From assembly GCA_002353275.1 (NCBI GenBank), contig DEJH01000049.1, positions 1 to 6,043 on the forward strand: a stretch of 6,043 bases of DNA, written 5' to 3'. The first letter of the stretch is position 1. The number at the start of each line of letters is the position of its first letter. The notes beneath the pieces were generated by a model that did no database searches, was not told where the DNA came from, and saw only the letters and a list, made by a program, of their open reading frames with translations. A program made the translations under genes and the position numbers. Below, in pieces: positions 1 to 5,445 of the stretch. This stretch comes from Caryophanales bacterium UBA2753. GTDB taxonomy: Bacteria > Bacillota_I > Bacilli_A > RFN20 > CAG-826.

Positions 1-593
1 GCTTCGACTTGGTCGTGAGTAACGTAAATAAATGTAGTTTTTAATTGTTGATGGAGTTTAGAGATCATACTTCTCATTTGACCTCTTAATTTCGCATCAA
101 GGTTAGATAATGGTTCATCAAGAAGCATGACTTTAGGATTACGAAGAATCGCTCTACCTAAAGAGACACGTTGTCTTTGACCACCAGACATTGCTTTTGG
201 TTTACGGTCTAAATAATCTTTTAAACCTAAAACATCAGCGGCCCACATCACTTTTTCATGAATTTCGGCTCTTGGAACTTTTCTTAAAGTTAAACCAAAG
301 GCCATATTTTCATAGACAGTCATATGTGGATAAAGAGCATAGTTTTGGAAGACCATGGCGATATCTCTATCTTTTGGTTGCATATCGTTAACAAGAGTGT
401 CACCGATATAAAGTTCACCACTACTAATGTCTTCTAGACCAGCAATCATTCTTAAGGTTGTTGATTTACCACAACCAGAAGGACCAACGAAGACGATGAA
501 TTCTCCGTCTTTAATATCCATATTGAAGTCACTAACAGCCTTATGACCATTAGGGTAAACTTTGTAAATGTGTTCTAATTTTAGTGAAGCCAT
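1..593 (-). CDS. malK: Carbohydrate ABC transporter ATP-binding protein, MalK/MsmX/UgpC type (partial, C-terminus outside window)
   Basis: This is the cytoplasmic ATPase that powers sugar import by the MalF-MalG channel encoded directly upstream. About 197 residues are visible, translated by hand from the ATG at 593. They contain a complete nucleotide-binding core: Walker A GPSGCGKST (37-45), Q-loop Gln83 in VFQNYALYPHM, signature MSGGQRQRV (135-143, Met replacing the usual Leu), Walker B VMLLDEP (155-161, catalytic Glu160), D-loop SNLDA (163-167) and switch His193 in THDQVEA. The NYALYPHMTVYENMAFGL stretch is typical of the MalK/MsmX/UgpC subfamily. Members are usually about 360-380 residues, so the C-terminal regulatory/TOBE part is cut off by the window edge, and whether it can bind regulators such as EIIA cannot be judged. 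The start is supported by a near-perfect ribosome binding site. Substrate cannot be read from the ATPase, because such ATPases are often shared between importers. Confidence 0.95.
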   Translation of the reverse strand, partial: MASLKLEHIYKVYPNGHKAVSDFNMDIKDGEFIVFVGPSGCGKSTTLRMIAGLEDISSGELYIGDTLVNDMQPKDRDIAMVFQNYALYPHMTVYENMAFGLTLRKVPRAEIHEKVMWAADVLGLKDYLDRKPKAMSGGQRQRVSLGRAILRNPKVMLLDEPLSNLDAKLRGQMRSMISKLHQQLKTTFIYVTHDQVE

Positions 594-600
594 AAATCTT

Positions 601-607
601 CCTCCTT
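601..607 (-). promoter_or_regulatory. Strong Shine-Dalgarno of malK overlapping the malG stop codon
   Basis: The minus strand reads TAAGGAGG immediately before the malK start, with 7 nt between AAGGAGG and the ATG. The TAA of malG (608-606) forms the first bases of this same motif. A ribosome terminating on malG therefore sits on the malK binding site, which suits re-initiation and fixes the malK start at 593. Confidence 0.85.
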
Positions 608-1478
608 ATCCTTTAACCGCTCCTCCGGCAATACCTTCAACGTAGTATCGTTGTAGCCAGAAGAATAATACGGTAATTGGAATTGATACCATTACTGCAC
701 CAGCGCAGAAGACACCAAATTCAGCTTGTTCTGTAATCTTATATAAACCAACAGCGACCGTATAATCAGCGGCGGTAATATTTTGACTTGCAGAAGCAAT
801 GAAGTTACCAAACATGAAGTCTCCCCATGGAGCGGTAAAAGAAATCAAAATAGTATAAATAATAATAGGTTTAGAGAGTGGTAAGATAATTCGCCAGAAA
901 ACGGTGTTCTTACTACCACCATCAATCATCACCGCTTCATCAAGTGAACGAGAAACGGTATCAAAGAATCCTTTAGCGATATAATAACTCATCGCACTAC
1001 TAGCGACATAAACGACGATAAGAGAGAACATCGATCCGTTAAGTCCTAATAATTGAAGGATGTAATAGTTAACAAGCATTCCTAAAAAGCCTGGGAACAT
1101 GCCTAAGATAAGCATTAATTTCATTAAGCCTTGTCTTCCAGTAAATCTTAATCTACTTAATGCATATGAAGTCATTAAGACGAGGACGGTTTGAAGCGCA
1201 CTAGTCGCAAAGGCGATTAAGAATGTGTTAATCCACCATCTAAAGAATGGACGAGTTGTACTTGTGAATAAGGCTACATAGTTATCCCCAGTCCATTGAA
1301 TTGGGAATAGTTTTGATGAATCAGCTCCACCAGCAACAGCATAATTAGCAAAGCTTTGTAAAATGAGATAGAAGAATGGGAAGATCCAAATCACGGATAC
1401 GACCGTTAAAATCACGTAGACAAGGACTCGATTACTCTTCTCAGCAAATCTCTTACTTGCAAAATGTTTTTCAGCCAT
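606..1478 (-). CDS. malG: Maltose-type ABC transporter permease MalG
   Basis: This is the second membrane subunit of the sugar importer, expected to pair with MalF in the cytoplasmic membrane and contact the ATPase. The 290-residue length is normal for MalG. A short charged cytoplasmic N-terminus is followed by about six hydrophobic segments: 19-41, 84-107, 118-142, 150-168, 203-225 and 256-274. The EAA loop that docks on the ATPase is visible at about 178-200 (SLDEAVMIDGGSK, then the ILP ending). The C-terminus QRYYVEGIAGGAVKG matches the conserved tail of this permease family. The ATG at 1478 shares one base with the malF stop (TAATG). A G-rich ribosome binding site sits at 1488-1495 inside the end of malF, pointing to translational coupling. 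Family identity is firm. The transported sugar (maltose or maltodextrin versus another oligosaccharide) is inferred from the set of partners. Confidence 0.95.
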   Translation of the reverse strand: MAEKHFASKRFAEKSNRVLVYVILTVVSVIWIFPFFYLILQSFANYAVAGGADSSKLFPIQWTGDNYVALFTSTTRPFFRWWINTFLIAFATSALQTVLVLMTSYALSRLRFTGRQGLMKLMLILGMFPGFLGMLVNYYILQLLGLNGSMFSLIVVYVASSAMSYYIAKGFFDTVSRSLDEAVMIDGGSKNTVFWRIILPLSKPIIIYTILISFTAPWGDFMFGNFIASASQNITAADYTVAVGLYKITEQAEFGVFCAGAVMVSIPITVLFFWLQRYYVEGIAGGAVKG

Positions 1479-3013
1479 TATGAGAAATCCCCCTCGTTCT
1501 TAACTGCGTTACTTCTTCCATAGAATATGAGTGAGAAGAAGGCGATGACTAAGAAGACAAGAACACCAAGTGTAGAGGCCATCGCATAGTTACTCTGTGA
1601 TCCACTTTCCATAGACATCTTATAAATCCAAGTGATAAGTAAGTCGGTTTCACCTGGGTCACCATATCCAAGGTTAGGATTCAAGTTGAAGCTTGGAGCA
1701 CCTTTGGATAGGAGATAGATAATATTGAAGTTATTAATATTGCCAACAAATTGTGATAACAAATATGGTCCGGTAATAAATAACATATAAGGTAATGTAA
1801 TAGCGGTGTACATCTTAAATGAAGAAGCACCGTCGATTCTTGCTGACTCATATAAGTCTTCAGGAATATTCATCAAGATACCTGAAGAAATGAGCATTGT
1901 GTAAGGAACACCAACCCACATGTTGATGACAATAATGATTACACGAGCAAGAGTGACATTTTGGAATGGGCTGATTTGGCTCTTAATCCAACCCGCTTGA
2001 ACGAATAAATTAGTTAAGAAACCATTAGCAGAAAGCATTCTATTAATAAGCATTAAAGAAACGAATTGAGGAACAGCGATTGTAAAAATTAAAATCGTTC
2101 TCCATAACTTCTTTAATTTGATACCTTTTTTATTAATTAATAGCGCGATAACCATTCCTAAGAAATAGTTGGTGAATGTTGCGATTAATGCCCATAAAAG
2201 AGTCCAGGCTAAAATCTTAAAGAAGATGGTAACAACTCCACCTCCTCCACTTCCAACTCCGGAGAATAGGAGCTTATAGTTATCAAATCCAACCCAATCA
2301 AAGAGGGTTTGTCGATATCCACCATCATAGTTAGTGAATCCGACAATCATCATAAAGACGACTGGAATGACAGTAAAAGCAACAAGTCCAACAAGTGGGA
2401 CTGCTAATAATAAAGTATGGTATTTACTATCAACTAAATCTTTAAAGAATTGAGTGTTCTTGCTTAATCGACCAACACAGATATTATCGTGAAGTGATTT
2501 TGCATCTCTAATTGATAAATACCAAAGAACAACAAATAATCCTAAAAGGAATATTGTGACTAAAGAATAAAGTAAAATTGAGAATGAATTATCACCGGCA
2601 GTGAATGTTCCATCAGCAACACCTGTAGATGGATCAATCATATAGTGAGAAGTTGTAGATAAAGTTCCTAAGGTTCCTAATTTTGCTAAATAAGGAATAC
2701 CTGTTTTAATAAAGAACCAAATAAATACAACTTCATATAAGAGGAATAAGATACCTCGTGCTATTTCGCGGTGAGTAATTTGATATAAACCAAAAACTAA
2801 GAAATTCCCTCTCACAAGCCAACTGCCCTTACTCCACGCTCTAGCGAGAGTTTTAAATGGAGCAGTTAAAGTGTGATTCCAAAATTTGAGAAGCTTATTA
2901 GGAATGCTCTTAAAGAAGTTGACAAATCCTTTGCCAAAATTCTTAAAGAAGTCCCCTAAATTGACTAGGGCTCTTTCTCCTTTGGTTAATGACAAATACT
3001 GCAATTTGGTCAT
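1478..3013 (-). CDS. malF: Maltose-type ABC transporter permease MalF with extended N-terminal region
   Basis: This is the first membrane subunit of the importer. At 511 residues it is much longer than a minimal 6-helix permease (about 290-310). Residues 20-60 are rich in Phe, Lys and Trp (for example FFKNFGKGFVNFFKS) and look like a cationic amphipathic stretch on the cytoplasmic face. Two extra membrane segments follow (about 86-106 and 145-166), joined by an outward loop ending near DNSFSILL. The core permease follows, with hydrophobic segments near 199-226, 264-294, 305-326, 356-380, 403-425 and 477-498. The EAA loop is at 385-408 (EDLYESARIDGASSF, then TLP). A glycine-rich loop (251-259) precedes the core channel helices. 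The N-terminal arrangement resembles MalF proteins of Bacillota as I recall them, so it is probably lineage-typical. The ATG at 3013 lies 3 nt after the malE stop. Only a weak GGGGTG precedes it, suggesting translation depends on ribosomes finishing malE. Confidence 0.93.
   Translation of the reverse strand: MTKLQYLSLTKGERALVNLGDFFKNFGKGFVNFFKSIPNKLLKFWNHTLTAPFKTLARAWSKGSWLVRGNFLVFGLYQITHREIARGILFLLYEVVFIWFFIKTGIPYLAKLGTLGTLSTTSHYMIDPSTGVADGTFTAGDNSFSILLYSLVTIFLLGLFVVLWYLSIRDAKSLHDNICVGRLSKNTQFFKDLVDSKYHTLLLAVPLVGLVAFTVIPVVFMMIVGFTNYDGGYRQTLFDWVGFDNYKLLFSGVGSGGGGVVTIFFKILAWTLLWALIATFTNYFLGMVIALLINKKGIKLKKLWRTILIFTIAVPQFVSLMLINRMLSANGFLTNLFVQAGWIKSQISPFQNVTLARVIIIVINMWVGVPYTMLISSGILMNIPEDLYESARIDGASSFKMYTAITLPYMLFITGPYLLSQFVGNINNFNIIYLLSKGAPSFNLNPNLGYGDPGETDLLITWIYKMSMESGSQSNYAMASTLGVLVFLVIAFFSLIFYGRSNAVKNEGDFS
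1488..1495 (-). promoter_or_regulatory. Ribosome binding site of malG within the end of malF
   Basis: The minus strand reads GAGGGGGA, ending 9 nt before the malG ATG at 1478. It is a fair but not ideal Shine-Dalgarno, and it lies entirely inside the last codons of malF. It supports the 1478 start over any internal Met. Confidence 0.6.
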
Positions 3014-3016
3014 ATA

Positions 3017-4816
3017 TTAGACACCCCAGCTACCATCGAGATCTTGAAGAAGTGACATATAATCAGCTTCAGATGGAACTTCATCATCAGCGACGAAGTT
3101 ATTGAGTAGTTTAGTTAAACAAAGTGAAGTGTTATTGAAGTATTCGTCACCAAAGACGTTCAATAAGAGTGTTGCGCCACTTCCTTTTTGTTGATTAATA
3201 GCGTTGATGTGTGGTTCGGCTGTACAAATTGATTGTAAGCTCTTTAAAGTTGGTTGAGATTGTTCAACCTTGAAACGATAATCTTGAGCAAATTCACTAG
3301 TTAAGAATTTAGCAACATAGTGAGCTAAAGTTTTCTTACTATTATCTTTAATTGAGGCATTAACACCATAGAATTTGTAGCCTAAATAGGTACAAAGTCT
3401 GGTATCACCTTCAACTTTTGGTGTAGGAGCAACAGCGTATCTACTACCCATTGAACCTTTATATTCTTTAACGTTGGAAGTATCGACGATAGTGGCTAAG
3501 ATTCCTTCACTACCAGGTGCAGCAGTAAGTGAAGTCCATTGGCCAGATTCGCCTTTCATCATAATTTTGTAAGCAAGTTCCATTGCTTTACGTCCATTAA
3601 CACCTGCAAATGTTGATGAACATTCGTAAGATGTTGATGTCGCAGTAATGCTGAACATTGACTCACCTTTATTATATGTATGCAATAAGCTAGCAGCGTA
3701 GAAACCATTTGTAACGTTATACGCTAATTTCTTGCCAGTTTCTTGACATAATTCGAATAAACCATCAAGTGTATCGAGTTTTGCTTTTCTTTCAGGAGTA
3801 TTAACAACGGATGAATCATAGAACATGACAATTCCGTTATCAGCAGCAAATGGATAACCTAAAACGTTTTCATTCCATGTTGCAGCTTGAATAGCATCAG
3901 AAGACATTGTAGTTTTATATTTTTGGTAATCGCTCTTATATAAAGGAGCAAGACATCCCTTATTATCTAAGTTCATGGTTTGGTCACTAACAAATGGGAA
4001 GACATCTGGTCCACTTTCAGCGCCATTAGGGAAGTTAGCAACACCATCACCATCTTCATATGGCTTAATTGTGAAGCTAACATTACTGTTAGTTTTGACA
4101 TTGAATTGGTTGATTAAATATTGAACTGTATCGTGAGCTTTATCAGAAGCACCAACAACGATGCTACCAGATAATCCAGTAACTGTATCTGGAAGACCAA
4201 TATCTAATTCACTTGGATCAACTGGATCATCACCGCTTTCAGTAACAGTAACGATACATTGTTTAGTGATTCCATTAGAACATTCTGCTGAAATAGTAGC
4301 AGTACCGGCAGCTAAACCAGTAACAACACCACTTCCATCAACAGCAGCAACAGCTTCGTTAAGGCTAGTGAATGTAACTGTAGAACCGGTTGGGTTAACA
4401 GAATATGCTAATTTGACTGTTTCTCCGGCGTTAACTGTGGCAGATCCTTGAAGAGTAAATCTTGCAGCTTCTGGATCTCCTCCAGTACTTGTAACGACGA
4501 TTTTACAATCAGCGTAACTACCAGCGACAGAAGCGGTAACAGTAGCTTCTCCTTCACCGATAGCGGTCACGTATCCAACACTTGGATCGCGGAAGAATGC
4601 GACGTTCTCATTAGTTGTGAACCAACGAACAGGGGCATTCATAAAGTTCTTATCAATCGAGATGTTAATGTGCTTTGTCTCTCCGACGTTCATGTTCAAT
4701 AAACTATCGGATAATCTCATGGCAGGGGCTTTATACTCATTTGAACATGAGGCCACGCCAAAAGAAAGTAAGCATACACTCGCCATCAAAGAAAAATTAC
4801 GAAAATTCTTTTTCAT
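3017..4816 (-). CDS. malE: Maltose/maltodextrin-type solute-binding lipoprotein with two N-terminal Big2-like domains
   Basis: This is the extracytoplasmic receptor that captures the sugar and delivers it to MalF-MalG. Residues 1-23 form a signal peptide (MKKN, then a hydrophobic core) ending in the lipobox VASC, with Cys24 as the lipidated residue. Two Big2-like immunoglobulin-fold units follow. Unit A (about 31-110) has MNVGETKHINI, then VTAIGEGEATVTAS. Unit B (about 117-193) has VNAGETVKLAYSV, then VTGLAAGTATISAE and CIVTVT. An acidic, Pro-containing linker (194-207) leads into a MalE-type binding domain (about 208-599). Its marks are GPDVFPFVSDQ (269-279), the LGYPFAADNGIVMFYDSSVV segment (319-338) and a C-terminal FLTSEFAQDYRF helix (504-515). 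At 599 residues it is roughly 200 longer than a usual MalE, the difference being the Big2 pair. The ATG at 4816 is supported by the signal peptide and a 9/10 Shine-Dalgarno match. The domain family is secure, and the exact sugar is inferred. Confidence 0.93.
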   Translation of the reverse strand: MKKNFRNFSLMASVCLLSFGVASCSNEYKAPAMRLSDSLLNMNVGETKHINISIDKNFMNAPVRWFTTNENVAFFRDPSVGYVTAIGEGEATVTASVAGSYADCKIVVTSTGGDPEAARFTLQGSATVNAGETVKLAYSVNPTGSTVTFTSLNEAVAAVDGSGVVTGLAAGTATISAECSNGITKQCIVTVTESGDDPVDPSELDIGLPDTVTGLSGSIVVGASDKAHDTVQYLINQFNVKTNSNVSFTIKPYEDGDGVANFPNGAESGPDVFPFVSDQTMNLDNKGCLAPLYKSDYQKYKTTMSSDAIQAATWNENVLGYPFAADNGIVMFYDSSVVNTPERKAKLDTLDGLFELCQETGKKLAYNVTNGFYAASLLHTYNKGESMFSITATSTSYECSSTFAGVNGRKAMELAYKIMMKGESGQWTSLTAAPGSEGILATIVDTSNVKEYKGSMGSRYAVAPTPKVEGDTRLCTYLGYKFYGVNASIKDNSKKTLAHYVAKFLTSEFAQDYRFKVEQSQPTLKSLQSICTAEPHINAINQQKGSGATLLLNVFGDEYFNNTSLCLTKLLNNFVADDEVPSEADYMSLLQDLDGSWGV

Positions 4817-4820
4817 AGGG

Positions 4821-4830
4821 CACCTACTTA
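4821..4830 (-). promoter_or_regulatory. Strong Shine-Dalgarno of malE
   Basis: The minus strand reads TAAGTAGGTG, matching 9 of 10 bases of TAAGGAGGTG (the complement of the 16S rRNA tail), 4 nt before the ATG. Because the match extends into GGTG, the real alignment spacing is normal. It fixes the malE start and predicts efficient translation of the most abundant component. Confidence 0.8.
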
Positions 4831-4833
4831 ACT

Positions 4834-4858
4834 GATATTACTTCCAACGAATAATATC
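4834..4858 (-). promoter_or_regulatory. Inverted repeat just downstream of the malE start site: candidate operator or leader hairpin
   Basis: Seven-base arms GATATTA (4834-4840) and TAATATC (4852-4858) are perfect reverse complements, with centres 18 bp apart. Inside them TTC (4842-4844) and GAA (4849-4851) also pair around CAAC, leaving a single bulged base at 4841. Relative to the predicted transcription start near 4866 the element covers about +9 to +33, a classic repressor position. In RNA it would be a hairpin in the malE leader, ending 3 nt before the Shine-Dalgarno. No known operator consensus is matched well enough to name a regulator. Confidence 0.5.
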
Positions 4859-4872
4859 TTTTTTATAAAAAA

Positions 4873-4902
4873 ATTATAGCAACCTTAATTTCATAGATGC
4901 AA
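4873..4902 (-). promoter_or_regulatory. Sigma-A type promoter of the malE-malF-malG-malK operon
   Basis: On the minus strand a perfect TATAAT (-10, 4873-4878) is preceded by TTGCAT (-35, 4897-4902, 3 of 6 consensus bases) at an 18-nt spacing. The predicted start is an A near 4866, giving a leader of about 50 nt. The T-rich stretch right after the -10 fits an AT-rich Gram-positive promoter. The weak -35 could mean dependence on an activator or modest strength. Confidence 0.6.
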
Positions 4903-4929
4903 TATATGTTTTATATTTTTTGTTTGATG

Positions 4930-4935
4930 TATACT
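4930..4935 (+). promoter_or_regulatory. Possible -10 element for the orphan membrane gene
   Basis: TATACT lies 8 nt before the ATG at 4944, so a transcript from it would start near 4942 and be essentially leaderless. No convincing -35 is seen 16-18 nt upstream (the region is T-rich). An alternative -10, TATATT at 4912-4917, would give a roughly 20-nt leader, also without a Shine-Dalgarno. In AT-rich DNA such matches arise by chance, hence the low confidence. Confidence 0.3.
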
Positions 4936-4943
4936 ATGTATAT

Positions 4944-5417
4944 ATGAACGCTTCAGAGAGAAAAATAGTCGCTTTTAGGTTAATTTCGTCCTTCATGATT
5001 TTGCTTAATTTAGGCTTCAATATTTTTGTGATGTATTATAGCATTACTAACATTAGTCAAAATCAAACAGTAAATATCGTTTCTTGCGTTTTTTCATCAC
5101 TTCTGATGATATTTGAGATTATTTTCATTTTAAGAGGATGGAAAAAAGAGTCTCAAATTTATAAGATTGCCTTTAACACAAATGAAAGAATCAATAACGT
5201 TCCTCTTATCGCTATCAGCGTCTTCTTTGTGTTCGGATTAGGGTTAATTATTTTATCGACTTTACTCAATGTATATAAACATTTCGAACCAAATATTTCG
5301 ACTTCGTTTTCAATTTTAAATATCGCAATTTATCTTGTTATAAACTGTCTAATTTATTACTTATATTGCTTTATGTATAAAAAGAGAGAAGTCAATCTCC
5401 GTTCTCTTATCAAATAA
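4944..5417 (+). CDS. Hypothetical four-helix membrane protein
   Basis: I do not recognise this 157-residue protein. It shows four hydrophobic segments at about 12-33, 42-63, 86-109 and 122-144. Positive residues sit at the N-terminus (SERKIVAFR), in the loop RGWKKES (64-70) and at the C-terminus (KKREVNLRSLIK). The positive-inside rule therefore predicts both ends and the middle loop in the cytoplasm. No catalytic or binding motif is visible. The frame is open a little further upstream (to a TTG at 4920), but the ATG at 4944 is the first good start. Neither has a Shine-Dalgarno. GC over 4981-5400, counted by hand, is 116 of 420 (28%), against about 39% in sampled lines of malE and malF, although a hydrophobic Phe/Ile/Asn/Lys-rich protein partly explains this. 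It is transcribed away from the malE operon and ends at a shared terminator, so no functional link to either neighbour is shown. Confidence 0.7.
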   Translation: MNASERKIVAFRLISSFMILLNLGFNIFVMYYSITNISQNQTVNIVSCVFSSLLMIFEIIFILRGWKKESQIYKIAFNTNERINNVPLIAISVFFVFGLGLIILSTLLNVYKHFEPNISTSFSILNIAIYLVINCLIYYLYCFMYKKREVNLRSLIK

Positions 5418-5445
5418 AAAAGCTTCGGTTTTCCGAAGTTTTTTT
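5416..5445. terminator. Bidirectional rho-independent terminator between convergent genes
   Basis: The stem CTTCGG (5423-5428) pairs perfectly with CCGAAG (5433-5438) around a TTTT loop. It can be lengthened by a G-T pair and A-T pairs outward. Seven Ts follow on the plus strand (5439-5445), and six As precede on the plus strand (5416-5421), giving a T-run on the minus strand. It therefore serves both the membrane gene ending at 5417 and the sugar transferase ending at 5444. Both stop codons overlap its flanking tracts. Confidence 0.9.

Noticed and set aside
191..391. Plus-strand open frame opposite malK
   Set aside because: The minus strand here encodes the continuous, highly conserved ATPase core, so this is a chance frame.
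4161..4702. Two plus-strand open frames (4161-4451 and 4448-4702) opposite malE
   Set aside because: They mirror the Ser/Thr/Val-rich Big2 coding region, have no ribosome binding site or recognisable domain, and the minus strand holds an obvious lipoprotein gene.
4617..4835. Plus-strand open frame over the malE start and its Shine-Dalgarno
   Set aside because: It is antisense to the signal-peptide region, has no translation signals, and its product has no protein-like domain features.
4834..4860. Catabolite repression (CcpA/cre-like) or LacI-family site
   Set aside because: The inverted repeat lacks the central CG symmetry and the conserved flanking bases expected of cre or MalR boxes, so no regulator is named.
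4834..4864. Plus-strand rho-independent terminator upstream of the orphan gene
   Set aside because: There is a hairpin followed by six Ts, but no plus-strand gene lies upstream and the stem is mostly A-T pairs. It is kept instead as an inverted repeat or operator candidate, with the terminator reading mentioned there.
4920..4943. TTG at 4920 as the start of the orphan membrane protein
   Set aside because: It adds only eight residues (FDVYYVY and the initiator), has no ribosome binding site, and lies in the AT-rich presumed promoter. The ATG at 4944 is simpler.
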